Assembly (NCBI GenBank): GCA_963695705.1
Contig: CAVOHB010000013.1
Coordinates: 62,001 to 126,000 of the forward strand
DNA length: 64,000 nucleotides
Reading direction: 5' to 3'
Source of the DNA: JBKPNJ01 sp963695705
GTDB lineage: Bacteria > Actinomycetota > Actinomycetes > Propionibacteriales > Nocardioidaceae
A program made the position numbers and the translations under genes. The notes under the pieces were generated by a model that saw only the letters and a program-made list of their open reading frames with translations, made no database searches and had not been told where the DNA came from. Below are positions 1-11,300 of the stretch, one piece after another (positions within the stretch are counted from its first letter, which is position 1; every line of letters begins with the position of its first letter).

Positions 1-2
1 GG

Positions 3-254
3 GTCGATATCTCCCGCTATCCGTTCCTCGATGCGGAGCTCACCGGTCGGGTCGCCAGCGTCGGCGGCTATCCGCTGCTCGGACCGGGCATGGAGTCTTC
101 GGTTCCGCGACTGCACTTTCTCGGCGCCCCGGCGTCACACAGCTTCGGTCCGATCATGCGCTTCGTCGCGGGCGGCTGGTTCGGCGCTGCATCCCTCACC
201 AAGGTCGCGACCCGAGACCGCGCACCTGGCCGACCGACGACGGTGACCGCGTGA
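3..254 (+). CDS. C-terminal fragment of an FAD/NAD(P)-binding oxidoreductase
   Basis: The frame is open from the left edge of the window and stops with TGA at 252-254, giving the last 83 residues of a longer protein. The fragment contains a glycine/proline-rich stretch around LHFLGAPASHSFGPIMRF, which resembles the C-terminal FAD-binding end of flavin monooxygenase-like proteins. The following ATP-grasp gene starts 22 bp downstream on the same strand, so the two are probably cotranscribed. The catalytic N-terminal Rossmann motifs lie outside the window, so the substrate cannot be inferred. The family call rests on one short segment and is only moderate. Confidence 0.5.
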   Translation, partial: VDISRYPFLDAELTGRVASVGGYPLLGPGMESSVPRLHFLGAPASHSFGPIMRFVAGGWFGAASLTKVATRDRAPGRPTTVTA

Positions 255-276
255 CCGGCCACCACGGCCGAGCAGG

Positions 277-1509
277 GTGACCGCAATGGCGTGGCCAAGG
301 TCGAGGACGCGGGGCTCGGCGGCACGGGGGCATTCACCCGCGGCAGGAACCGTGGGGGCACTCGTCGTCGGCGGCGACTACCAGGGACTGGGAATCGCGC
401 GCAGCCTGGGCCGGCAGGGGGTGCCGGTATGCGTTCTCGACGACGAGGTCTCGATCGCCCGCAGCTCGAGGTTCGTACAACGCAGCGTGCGCGTACCGGA
501 TCTGCGCGGATCCGAACAGACGCTCGACGCGCTCGTGAGCGTGTGCGAGCGCCTGCGGCTGCACGGGTGGGTCCTCTACCCGACCCGCGAGGAGACGGTC
601 GCGACCATCGCCGCCCACCGGGACATGCTGGCCGGGCTGTTCCGGGTTCCCACGCCCGCCTGGCCCTCGGTCCGCCCGGCGTGGGACAAGCGTGAGACCT
701 ACCAGCTGGCCGAGCGGCTGGGGATCGCCACGCCGCGAACCTGGTTCCCACAGTGTGAGTCCGACCTCGAACAGATCCCGACCGACGCGCCGGTGGTCAT
801 CAAGCCGGCCATCAAGGAGCACTTCTTCTACGCCACCGGGGCGAAGGCGTGGCGCGCGAACGACCGCCACGAGATGGTTGCGGCCTACCGCAAGGCGACG
901 GCCACCATCGATCCCGCCGAAGTGCTCGTCCAGGAGATGATCCCCGGCGGCGGCGAGCAGCAGGTGGCATTCTGCACATTCTTCAAGGAGGGGCGTTCCG
1001 TCGCGAGCATGACGGTGCGTCGTCATCGCCAGCACCCGTCCGACTTCGGTCGCGCCAGCACGTTCGTCGAGACGATCGAGCTCCCTGAGCTCGAGAAGCC
1101 CTCGATCCGCTTCCTGCAGGAGATCGACTACTACGGCCTCGTCGAGCTGGAGTACAAGCAGGACCCCCGCGACGGCCGCTACAAGCTGCTGGACGTCAAT
1201 CCTCGGACCTGGGGCTACCACACGCTCGGACCTGCGGCCGGCGTGGACTTCACCTATCTGCTCTACCGCGACCAGATCGGGCTTCCCGTCCGGCCGGTCA
1301 CGGCTCGACCGGGCGTGCGCTGGATCCGGATGCTGACCGACCTGCCCAACGCGGTGGTCGACATCCGGGCCGGGGACGCCCACGTGACTGAGTACCTTCG
1401 TTCGCTGCGCGGCATCGATGCGGAGGCGGTGTTCTCCCGAAGCGACCCGCTGCCCGGCCTGTACGAGCTCGCGCTGCTGCCGTACCTCGCCGTCAAGAGG
1501 GGTCTGTGA
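277..1509 (+). CDS. ATP-grasp ligase (carbamoyl-phosphate-synthase-like)
   Basis: A 410-residue ATP-grasp enzyme that would form a carboxyl-phosphate intermediate and ligate it to an amine or similar group. A Rossmann-like pre-ATP-grasp domain spans about residues 25-125 (VGALVVGGDYQGLGIARSL). The ATP-grasp domain runs from about 135 to 330, with the ATP-binding lysine in VVIKP (K176), VQEMIPGGGEQQ near 218-229, and the metal-binding segments LVELEYK (288-294) and DVNPR (306-310). The GTG at 277 or the ATG at 286 could start it. It lies 27 bp ahead of a deacetylase and glycosyltransferase, so a role in modifying a cell-surface polysaccharide is likely. The acceptor is unknown. Confidence 0.8.
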   Translation: MTAMAWPRSRTRGSAARGHSPAAGTVGALVVGGDYQGLGIARSLGRQGVPVCVLDDEVSIARSSRFVQRSVRVPDLRGSEQTLDALVSVCERLRLHGWVLYPTREETVATIAAHRDMLAGLFRVPTPAWPSVRPAWDKRETYQLAERLGIATPRTWFPQCESDLEQIPTDAPVVIKPAIKEHFFYATGAKAWRANDRHEMVAAYRKATATIDPAEVLVQEMIPGGGEQQVAFCTFFKEGRSVASMTVRRHRQHPSDFGRASTFVETIELPELEKPSIRFLQEIDYYGLVELEYKQDPRDGRYKLLDVNPRTWGYHTLGPAAGVDFTYLLYRDQIGLPVRPVTARPGVRWIRMLTDLPNAVVDIRAGDAHVTEYLRSLRGIDAEAVFSRSDPLPGLYELALLPYLAVKRGL

Positions 1510-1536
1510 TGCGATCGGGTTCAGAGGCGAGGACAC

Positions 1537-3009
1537 GTGTTTGAGTCCTCGCATCCGTTCGCGTTCTTCGACTACTTCCGGGTTCCGTACGAGATCACTC
1601 CGGGCGTCGCTGGCTCACCGGCCCCGGTCGGTCGCCTGACCCTGGCGGCTGAGTCCGGTCCCGCGGGACGCAGCCTGCTGTGGGCTCCCGCCGGCAGTAC
1701 CGGCAGGCGGCCTCGTGGGGGCTCCCGGCTCGGACGCTACCGACTCAACGGCTTCACGCTGGTGGGCCGTGTGGCCACCGGCGATCCCACCGCGGTGCTG
1801 GCGCCATTCGGCAGCGGCTGGCATCCGAGCGAACCCATTGTGGACGCCGGCGGCAAGACCGTCGGCGCGGTCTGGAGAGACGACAACGGAAGCGTCTTCC
1901 TGCCCTTCGACCCCGGCGAGGTGATGCACTACCTCTGGTCGGAGCGCTACACCAAGGTCGGGTCCGCGGCCCTGCTCGGCATCGCCCGCAAGACGATGGT
2001 GCGCGGGTACTACGTGATCCGTCCGCTGCTGCCGCGCCGGACCCAGCTCGCCATGCGCCGGGTGCTGGCCCGTCGACAGGGACTGCCGACGTTCCCGAGA
2101 TGGCCGATCGAGTCAAGCCTGCACGACCTGTACGACTGGCTGTTCGAGACTGTCACCGTCGTCGCGGGACGTCCCGTCCCGTGGCTCGACGTGTGGCCCG
2201 ACGGCAGGTCCTGGGCGTTCGTGCTGACCCACGACGTCGAGACCCACGTCGGGTACGCCGACATGGGGCTGCTCCGCGACGGGGAACGGCTGCACGGATA
2301 TCGATCGTCCTGGAACTTCGTGCCGGAGCGCTACGACGTGGATGAGGCGACGCTGCAGGAGCTTCGCGACGCCGGATGTGAGATCGGGGTGCACGGCCTG
2401 CGGCACGACGGCCGTGACCTCGCCTCCCTCAAGCTGCTCCAACAGCGCCTGCCGGCCATCCGCGAGCATGCCGACAGGTGGGGCGCGGTGGGGTTCCGGT
2501 CCCCGGCGACACAGCGCGCCTGGGACCTGATGCCCCGCCTCGGCTTCGACTACGACTCGTCCTACACCGACTCCGACCCCTACGAGCCGCAGCCCGGCGG
2601 GTGCTGCACATACCTGCCCTTCTTCAACCAGCGGATGGTCGAGCTCCCCATCACCCTCCCCCAGGACCACACGGCGTTCGAGATCCTGCAGCACCCGGAC
2701 GGGGCCCTGTGGATCGGGAAGGCGCGCGACATCCGTGCCCGCGGCGGAATGGTGCTCGTGCTTGCCCACCCCGACTACGCACGGGACGAGCGGATGGCGG
2801 GGGCCTGGGCGGAGCTGCTCGCCGAGTTCGCGGACGACGAGACCGTCTGGCAGGCCCTCCCACGCGAGGTCGCCGCCTGGTGGCGCCGCCGTAACGATAC
2901 GAGCATCCTTCCCGACGGCGCGGGTTGGACCGTTCGCGGTCCCAGCGCGGACGAGGCGCGGGTACGACTCACCACCTATGCTCCCGCGCCCGCCGGCGCC
3001 GGGCGATAG
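1537..3009 (+). CDS. NodB-type polysaccharide deacetylase with N-terminal extension
   Basis: A 490-residue protein beginning at a GTG preceded by GAGGA. Residues 1-220 form an extension that I do not recognise. The C-terminal half is a NodB/CE4-like fold: THDVE at 231-235 replaces the usual TFDDG but keeps the metal-binding Asp, and HGLRH at 286-290 supplies the two histidines. GFRSPAT near 320 resembles motif 3 and LAHPDY near 410 resembles the last motif. No signal peptide is seen, so it may act on a lipid-linked or nucleotide-linked precursor in the cytoplasm. It is followed directly by a GT4 gene. Deacetylation of an N-acetyl sugar is the family activity; the substrate is inferred only as surface glycan. 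Confidence 0.8.
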   Translation: MFESSHPFAFFDYFRVPYEITPGVAGSPAPVGRLTLAAESGPAGRSLLWAPAGSTGRRPRGGSRLGRYRLNGFTLVGRVATGDPTAVLAPFGSGWHPSEPIVDAGGKTVGAVWRDDNGSVFLPFDPGEVMHYLWSERYTKVGSAALLGIARKTMVRGYYVIRPLLPRRTQLAMRRVLARRQGLPTFPRWPIESSLHDLYDWLFETVTVVAGRPVPWLDVWPDGRSWAFVLTHDVETHVGYADMGLLRDGERLHGYRSSWNFVPERYDVDEATLQELRDAGCEIGVHGLRHDGRDLASLKLLQQRLPAIREHADRWGAVGFRSPATQRAWDLMPRLGFDYDSSYTDSDPYEPQPGGCCTYLPFFNQRMVELPITLPQDHTAFEILQHPDGALWIGKARDIRARGGMVLVLAHPDYARDERMAGAWAELLAEFADDETVWQALPREVAAWWRRRNDTSILPDGAGWTVRGPSADEARVRLTTYAPAPAGAGR

Positions 3010-3011
3010 CG

Positions 3012-4244
3012 GTGGCAGCGCGGCGTGGAGCCGGTGCCGCCACGGCAGCCGGCAGCGGATGTCATGTCGCCGTGATCGTCGAGAACGTCGCGCTGGGCGT
3101 GGACACCCGCCTGCGCAAGCAGGTGCGCGACCTGCTGGCCGAGGGGCACCGGGTCTCCGTCATCACGATGCGCGACGGTGACAACGAGGTCTACCGAGCG
3201 ACCCCGCGGCTGCGGGTGCTCGAGTACGCTCCGCCGGCCCAGCCCGGCGGAGCCATCGGATACCTGCGTGAGTACCTGGTCTCGTTCGGGTGGGCCGCCG
3301 CCCTGGCCTTCCGACTGCGGTTGCGTGGACGCATCGACGTTCTGCAGGTGTGCCAGCCGCCGGACGTCTACTTTCCGCTCTGCCGGCTGCTGCGCTGGTC
3401 GGGCACTCGGGTCGTGATCGACCAGCGTGACCTCATGCCGGAGCTCCTGGCCGCCCGGTACGAGCAACCCCCGCGAGGGATGATGCGCGCGTTGGGCTGG
3501 CTCGAACGGCGCAGCCAGAAGGTCGCCCACCACACGCTCTGCGTCAACGAGTACCTGCAGGAGCGGCTCATCGCCGCCGGAGCCCCCCGTGCGCAGGTCT
3601 CGGTCGTCCGGAACGGCCCGGTCCAGGCCCACGTGGACCGGGCGGTGCCGGTTCCGCAGCTGAAGGAGCCGCACCGCTTCCTGGTGTGCTGGGCCGGCAA
3701 GATGGGGAAGCAGGACCGGGTCGACCTGGTGGTGCGGGTCGCCGAGCACGTCGTCCGGGACCTGGGACGCACCGACTGTGGTTTCGCGGTGCTCGGGGAC
3801 GGCGAATGTCTCGATGAGCTCCGTGCCATGACCGCCGCGCTCGGTCTGGAGCCCTGGGTGAGCTTCCCGGGATGGTTGTCCGAGGAGCGCGTGTTCGGCT
3901 ACCTCGCGTCCGCCGACCTCGGACTGGACACCTCCCTCCAGGTGGAGGTCTCCCCGGTGAAGGCCATGGAGTACATGGCCTTCGGGCTTCCCCTCGTCTG
4001 CTTCGACCTGCAGGAGACGCGGCGGATCGCGGACGGCGCCGCGGTCTTCGCTGCCCCCGCGGACACCGAGTCACTGGCGCGCTCCATCGTGGCCCTGCTT
4101 GGTGACGCGGCCGCCCGCGAGCGGTTGGGCTCCGTGGGGCGGTCGCGGGTTCGCGACGAGCTGGCCTGGGAGCGGCAGACACCGACGTATCTGGCAGCGA
4201 TCCGGCCCGGCCGCTCGTCACCCGTTCCGGTGGGTCACTCCTGA
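3012..4244 (+). CDS. GT4-family glycosyltransferase
   Basis: A retaining GT-B glycosyltransferase of about 410 residues. I chose the GTG at 3012, two bases after the preceding stop codon at 3007-3009. The open frame extends upstream to 2925 but that part overlaps the deacetylase and is arginine-rich. The N-terminal domain has a FlgA-like pattern (VAVIVENVALGVDTRLRKQV) and a QVCQPPDVYFP segment. The C-terminal domain shows the GT4 donor site around SPVKAMEYMAFGLP with the conserved glutamate. With the two preceding genes it forms a probable operon for assembling or decorating an extracellular polysaccharide. Sugar donor and acceptor cannot be read from sequence. Confidence 0.85.
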   Translation: MAARRGAGAATAAGSGCHVAVIVENVALGVDTRLRKQVRDLLAEGHRVSVITMRDGDNEVYRATPRLRVLEYAPPAQPGGAIGYLREYLVSFGWAAALAFRLRLRGRIDVLQVCQPPDVYFPLCRLLRWSGTRVVIDQRDLMPELLAARYEQPPRGMMRALGWLERRSQKVAHHTLCVNEYLQERLIAAGAPRAQVSVVRNGPVQAHVDRAVPVPQLKEPHRFLVCWAGKMGKQDRVDLVVRVAEHVVRDLGRTDCGFAVLGDGECLDELRAMTAALGLEPWVSFPGWLSEERVFGYLASADLGLDTSLQVEVSPVKAMEYMAFGLPLVCFDLQETRRIADGAAVFAAPADTESLARSIVALLGDAAARERLGSVGRSRVRDELAWERQTPTYLAAIRPGRSSPVPVGHS

Positions 4245-4269
4245 ACCAGCCGCTTTGCGCCTGGGACCG

Positions 4270-5299
4270 TCAGCTGCCCCTGGGACAGCCGTGCACCGGC
4301 GAGCAGCCGGGCCGGTTGTGCGGCCAACCGGGACGCAGCCAGCTGTGCGCGGCCTCGGACGCCTGCACCTTGGCGATGTAGGAGTTGGCCGCGCGATCGT
4401 GCCAGCCGCCGGAGTACCACGCGCCCACGCAGCCCCAGATCCGGCCCGCGGAGTAACGCCCGGTCCCGGTGTCGTCGAGCCAGCTCTCCCAACCTTCGTA
4501 GCAACCGCGCAGCTGACCGCCGAGGTAGTCCACCGCGAACCCGGTGGAGTCGCGGCTGAAGGGAAAGGTGCCGTTCTGGTTGGCACGCATCCTCCCCCAC
4601 GACGGCGCCTCCCACGACATCACGCCGACGATCGAGAACGTCTCGGGACAGCGACCTTTGCCGTAGTCGCGTTGGTAGTCCCGGCCGTACCTGGCCAGCC
4701 CGTCGCAGAACACGCGGGACGCGCGGGTGGCCGAGGTGACGAGGTCTCCGCTGCCGAAGTCGTCCACCGGCCGGCCTGAGGGGTACACCTCGAACTGGTA
4801 CCACGTCGACTCACGAACCGCGATGGCACGGAGCAGGTCGTCGGGAAGGCCCCACTTGCACGCCGCCCACTGGAAGATCTCATCGGTCGTGCCGATGAAC
4901 TGGCCGTCGACACGCGGAAGCAGCCAGCGGTCCCAGCGGCGCGCGTACGCTCCCTGGGAGCTGACCGGGCGGGCCGCGAGCGCCCGGTGGACCGCCCGCG
5001 CCTTCGGCCTGTGGTGGTTGGGACCAGCATTGTCGCGACGCGGCTCCCAACGGGACCGGTGAACGCGGGACCGGCAGGCGGCGTCGGTGGGCAGGGCCGA
5101 CCAGGCGCCCACCGGACGCATCGAGAAGTACCCGCCGGGCGGCGGCGGAGAATGCCCTACCCGCGCGGCCGTGGGGGACCGTTGGTCGTCCCGCGACGGC
5201 GGTGGTGACGGCGACAAGCATCAGCGCCGGAAGCGCAACGAGCAGGGCTCCAAGCCCCCACCGCGGAGCGCGGCGGGGGCTTCGGGCTAGCGACCACAT
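4270..5299 (-). CDS. Secreted lysozyme/transglycosylase-like protein (one frameshift)
   Basis: The ATG at 5299 begins a signal peptide (ALLVALPALMLVAVTTAVAG) in one frame, and the mature domain continues in another frame to a TGA at 4270. The total of 1030 bases minus one gives 343 codons, so one extra base near 5150-5165 explains the break. The mature part contains FQWAACKWGLPDDLLRAIAV followed by RESTW, the pattern of a goose-type lysozyme or transglycosylase fold with a candidate catalytic Glu in RES. It has several cysteines that could form disulfides. It converges on the GT4 gene and lies just downstream of the giant surface-protein gene on the same strand, which suggests a cell-wall role. 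Enzymatic activity is inferred. Confidence 0.6.
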
Positions 5300-5338
5300 G
5301 ACTGCGCCACCCCTCCCGCCGTCACAAGCGCCCCCGGG

Positions 5339-8300
5339 TCAGGTAACCGTCAGGCTATTCGCCTTCGTGGCCGCGCCGCTGTCCGGGTTCGTCACAGTCA
5401 CAGACCGCAGTCCGGTGGTCGCCGTCGAGTTCGCGCTCAGCACCACGGTCATGCTGGTCTTGCTCACCCACGTCGTCTTGCCGACGGTCACCTTCGTGCC
5501 GGAGATTGTCACGACGGCGCCCTTCACGAACTCGGTCCCGGTGATCGTCATCGTGATCGAGGTGCTGCGCGCGATCGTGGTGGGGCTCACCGAGGTGATC
5601 GTGGGCGCGATCGCAACGGTGAAGCATCCGGTGCACGTGGTCCGTCCGCCATCGGGCTGGACGACAGTCACGTCCCGGGCGCCCAACGCCGCGTTGGCAG
5701 CCACGCTCACCGACAGGGTCAGCTGGCTCGGACCGATCGTCGTGAGGGTATCCGTGACCCCGGTCCCGGAGAACGTCACCACGGCACCGGTCACGAAGCC
5801 CGTGCCGTTGACCTTCACGGCCTCGTTCAGCGACGTCTGGCCGAGAGTGCTGGGTGCCAGGGTGGTCACCTTGGGCCCGGCCTTGACCGTGAGGCAGCCG
5901 GTACACGTGGCCGACCGCTCACCGGACTTGGCCACCACGACGTCCCTGACGCCAGCCGCCGCTGTGGCGCCCACATCGACGGTGACGGCGAGGCTGGTGC
6001 TGCTGGTCAAGGTGGTCGCGGTGGGCGTGATCCCCAGTCCGGAGAAGGACACCGAGACGCCGCTGGTGAACCCCGTTCCGGAGACGGTCAGGGTCTTGGC
6101 CAGCGCGCCCTGGCCGACGGAGGTCGGCGAAACACTCGTCACCTTGAATCCGCTGGCGAGGATGACGGTCACCGGTGCGCTGGTGCCGATGTGGCCGAGA
6201 GCGTCGGTCTGGGTCGCCTGCAGCGTGTAGGTGCCGTTGACGAGATCTGCCTGGTCCGTCGTCCAGGCGCCGGCGGAAACCGGGACAGAGGCCGTCCGCA
6301 CCGGTGTGCCGGTGGCCGACGCGCCGGTGTAGATGCGCAGCGTCACCGTGGCGACGTCACCGCTGGCGGTCCCCGCGGTCCCGCGGACGGTGAGCACCGA
6401 TGCCGTGACCGTCGCTCCGCCGGCCGGCCCGGTGACCGCGACCACAGGTGCTTTGGTGTCGACGGTGAACGTCGCCGCCGCGCTCGTGCCGACGTTGCCC
6501 GAGGTGTCGGACTGGGTCGCCTGAGCGGTATAGGTGCCGTCGGCCAGCGCGGCAGCGGTCGCCGACCAGGCGCCGGCCGAGACCGCGGAGGTCAACGACT
6601 GCACCGGGGTCCCGGTCGCCGTGCTCCCGGCATACAGCTTCACCGACACCTGGTTGACGTCACCGGCCGCGGTCCCCGCCGCACCCCGGATCGTCGGCGT
6701 CGCAGAACCCAACGCCGCCCCATCCACCGGCGCGGTCAACGTCACCACCGGAGCGCTGGACTTCACACTGAACGTGACCGCCGCCGACGTGCCCACATTG
6801 CCCGACCCATCGGTCTGAGCCGCCTGCACCGTGTAAATACCATCGGTCAACGCAGCAGCGGTCGCCGACCACGACCCGTCCGCCGACCGCCGGAGCAGTC
6901 AACGACTGCACCGGGGTGCCGGTCGCCGTGCCCCCCGCATACACCGACACCCGCACCGTGCTGGCATCCACCGCACCGCTACCGGTGCCCGCCACCTGCG
7001 GCGTCGCCGTACCCAACGACGCACCACCCACCGGCGCCGTCACCGCAACCACCGGCCCGGTGGTATCGACCGTGAACGTCACCGCCGCACTCGAACCCGA
7101 GTTGCCCGCATCGTCGGTCTGGGTCGCCTGCACCGTGTACGTACCATCGGTGAGCGCGGCGGCGGTGGCCGACCAGGCGCCGGTCGAGACCGCGGAGGTC
7201 AACGACTGCACCGGGGTGCCGGTCGCCGTGCTCCCCGCATACAGCATGCACCGACACCTGGCTCGAGCCGTCGGCGGTCCCGCGGATGATCGGGGTCCGC
7301 GACTTGACCGGCGCTGCGCCGGTGGGCTGGGTGACCGCGACCGCCGGTGCCTTGGTGTCGACGGTGAACGTCGCCGCCGCGCTCGTGCCGACGTTGCCCG
7401 AGGTGTCGGACTGGGTCGCCTGAGCGGTGTAGGTGCCGTCGGCCAGCGCGGCAGCGGTCGCCGACCAGGCGCCGCCGGTCACATCCGCGGCGATCGTCTG
7501 CACCGGGGTGCCGGTCGCCGTGCTCCCGGCGTACAGCTTCACCGACACCTGGTTGACGTCACCGGCCGCGGTCCCCGCCGCACCCCGGATCGTCGGCGTC
7601 GCAGAACCCAACGCCGCCCCATCCACCGGCGCGGTCAACGTCACCACCGGAGCGCTGGACTTCACACTGAACGTGACCGCCGCCGACGTGCCCACATTGC
7701 CCGACCCATCGGTCTGAGCCGCCTGCACCGTGTACGTACCATCGGTCAACGCAGCAGCGGTCGCCGACCACGACCCGTCCGCCGCCGCCGGCGCAGTCAA
7801 CGACTGCACCGGGGTGCCGGTCGCCGTGCCCCCCGCATACACCGACACCCGCACCGTGCTGGCATCCACCGCACCGCTACCGGTGCCCGCCACCTGCGGC
7901 GTCGCCGTACCCAACGACGCACCACCCACCGGCGCCGTCACCGCAACCACCGGCCCACTGTTCTCGACCGTGAACGTCACCGCCGCACTCGAACCGGTGT
8001 TGCCCGCGGCATCGGTCTGGGTCGCCTGCACCGTGTAGACACCGTTGTCCAGCGCCGCAGCGGCCGCCGACCAGGCGCCGCCGGTCACATCCGCGGCGAT
8101 CGTCTGCACCGAGGTACCGGTCGCCGTGCTCCCCGCATACAGCTGCACCGACACCTGGCTCGAGCCGTCGGCGGTCCCGCGGATCGTCGGAGTCCCGGAG
8201 GTCACCGTCGCCCCATCGGTGGGCTGGGTGACCGCGACCGCCGGTGCCTTGGTGTCGACGGTGAACGTCGCCGCCGCGGTCGTGCCGACGTTGCCCGAGG

Positions 8301-11300
8301 TGTCGAACTGGGTCGCCTGAGCGGTATAGGTGCCGTCGGCCAGCGCGGCAGCGGCCGCCGACCAGGCGCCGCCGGTCACATCCGCGGCGATCGTCTGCAC
8401 CGGGGTGCCGGTCGCCGTGCTCCCGGCATACAGCTTCACCGACACCTGGTTGACGTCACCGGCCGCGGTCCCCGCCGCACCCCGGATCGTCGGCGTCGCA
8501 GAACCCAACGCCGCCCCATCCACCGGCGCGGTCAACGTCACCACCGGAGCGCTGGACTTCACACTGAACGTGACCGCCGCCGACGTGCCCACATTGCCCG
8601 ACCCATCGGTCTGAGCCGCCTGCACCGTGTACGTACCATCGGTCAACGCAGCAGCGGTCGCCGACCACGACCCGTCCGCCGCCGCCGGCGCAGTCAACGA
8701 CTGCACCGGGGTGCCGGTCGCCGTGCCCCCCGCATACACCGACACCCGCACCGTGCTGGCATCCACCGCACCGCTACCGGTGCCCGCCACCTGCGGCGTC
8801 GCCGTACCCAACGACGCACCACCCACCGGCGCCGTCACCGCAACCACCGGCCCACTGGTATCGACCGTGAACGTCACCGCCGCACTCGAACCCGAGTTGC
8901 CCGCATCGTCGGTCTGGGTCGCCTGCACTGTGTACGTACCATCGGTGAGCGCAGCAGCAGCAGCCGACCAGGCGCCGCTGGAGGCGGTCGCACTCAACGA
9001 CTGCGCCGAGAGTCCCGGTGGTGTCCGCGCCGGCATACACCTTCACCGTCACGGTGCTCGAGCCGTCCGCGGTCCCGCGGATGAGCGGCGTCCCCGACTT
9101 CGACACGGCCCCGTCGGTGGGCTGGGTGACCGTGACCGCGGGTGCGGCGGTGTCGACGGTGAACGTCGCCGCCGCGCTCGTCCCGACGTTGCCCGAGGTG
9201 TCGAACTGGGTCGCCTGCACCGTGTACGTACCGTCGGCCAGCGCGGCAGCGGTCGCCGACCAGGCGCCGCCGGTCACATCCGCGGCGATCGTCTGCACCG
9301 CGGTGCCGGTCGCCGTGCTCCCGGCGTACAGCTTCACCGACACCTGGTTGACGTCACCGGCCGCGGTCCCCGCCGCACCCCGGATCGTCGGCGTCGCAGA
9401 ACCCAACGCCGCCCCATCCACCGGCGCGGTCAACGTCACCACCGGAGCGCTGGACTTCACACTGAACGTGACCGCCGCCGACGTGCCCACATTGCCCGAC
9501 CCATCGGTCTGAGCCGCCTGCACCGTGTACGTACCATCGGTCAACGCAGCAGCGGTCGCCGACCACGACCCGTCCGCCGCCGCCGGCGCAGTCAACGACT
9601 GCACCGGGGTGCCGGTCGCCGTGCCCCCCGCATACACCGACACCCGCACCGTGCTGGCATCCACCGCACCGCTACCGGTGCCCGCCACCTGCGGCGTCGC
9701 CGTACCCAACGACGCACCACCCACCGGCGCCGTCACCGCAACCACCGGCCCACTGGTATCGACCGTGAACGTCACCGCCGCACTCGAACCGGTGTTGCCG
9801 TTGCTGCTGGCTTGCGAGGCGATCGCCGTGTAGGTGCCCGGCGGTAGGTCGCTGGGGCTGGTCACCGACCAGGCTCCGCTGGAGGCGGTGGCACTCAAGG
9901 TCTGCGCCAGAGTCCCGGTGGTGTCCGCGCCGGCATACACCTTGACGGTCACGGTGCTCGAGTCACCGGTCGCGGTGCCTGCGGCGCCGGAGAACGTGGG
10001 CTTCGCGACCTTCACGGTGGATCCGCTGGTCGGGCTCGACAAGGTGACGGCCGCCACCCTGGAGTCGACCGTGAAGGTCATCGGGACGCTGTGCCCGGTG
10101 AGCCCTCCCGCGGTCTGCTGGGCCGCGGCCGTGTAGGTCCCGTCGGCCAGCGGCTGCGACGGTGTGACGGACCAGCTCCCGCCGCTGTTGGCGGCGTTGA
10201 GTGTCGCGACCGGGTTTCCGTTCGCATAGATGCCGGGGTAGATCGCCACGGTGACATTGCCACCGGCGGAGGCGCCGGTGCCGGTGATGCTGGGACTGGC
10301 CGATCCGACAGTCTGACCGTCGGTCGGGCTCGTCACCGCGACGACGGGGACGGTGCTACCGCCACCCATCACCTGTGCGACGTTGCGTATCCGGGCGCCG
10401 GCCGGCGCGCCGTTCTGCATCCAGTCCAGGAACGCCGTCAGGGTGGTGTCGTCCACCGTCCGGTAGCCATTCATGCAGGTGGCATACCCGGGGTCGCCCT
10501 GGTAGCAGACGACGTGGAAGACCATCTGCACCCATCCTCCGCCATGCAGCGCGGCCGCGTTCACAGTGTCCTGCAGCGACTGCAGGGTGATCGGCCCGTT
10601 GTAGGTGGTTCCCAGAGCCCGGGTGGCGTAGGCGTCCTTCGGTGGCACCGTCTCCGCATAGTTCGGGCCGCTCGCGGACACGCTGCCCCCGGTGCGGCCG
10701 GACTGGAACCCACAGGCAGCGACAATGCTCTCCGACTGGGCATCGAAGGCCGCCTCGGGATAGGCGAAGCTCACCGGGTTGAACCCCTGCGCGAACAGCC
10801 GGGCCCGGTCGGCGCACACCTGGTGGTACGCGGTCGCGTAGTCGATTCCCTTGAGGTTGAACGTGGTCGAGGGTGTGGCCGCCGACGTCGAAGCCACTGG
10901 CCGCGAGGTCGGCCAGCTGCGCCCACGTCATCGCGCCGGCGTCGCCGCGGTCGACGTCCCCGGTCGGGATGTAGAACGTCGCCGGGGCGTTGTGGCTGGT
11001 CAGAATGCTCTTGGCCTGGTACTGGACCTTGAGACCGTCGTCGAACGTCAGCGACACGTCGGTCGTGCGGGCCGGCAGCGGCGGCTGCGGCGGCGCGCCC
11101 ATCACGTCGCGGATGGTCTTGACGGTGACGCCGGCCGGAGCGCCGTTCTGCAGCCAGTCAAGGAACGAGGACAGCACCGCGGAGTCGATCGGCTTCGAGG
11201 TCCCCATGCAGGTCGAGTAGGTGGGGTCGGCCTGGTCGCAGACCTGGTTGAACGCGAAAGGCAGCAGGCCCCCGCCTTGCTCGGCTGCGTTTGTCACGGC

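Noticed and set aside
6916..9847. Very long rightward open frames rich in arginine and histidine opposite the giant gene
   Set aside because: They are shadows of the repeated Ig-domain coding sequence on the other strand and repeat with the same 897-bp period. No ribosome-binding sites or domains.
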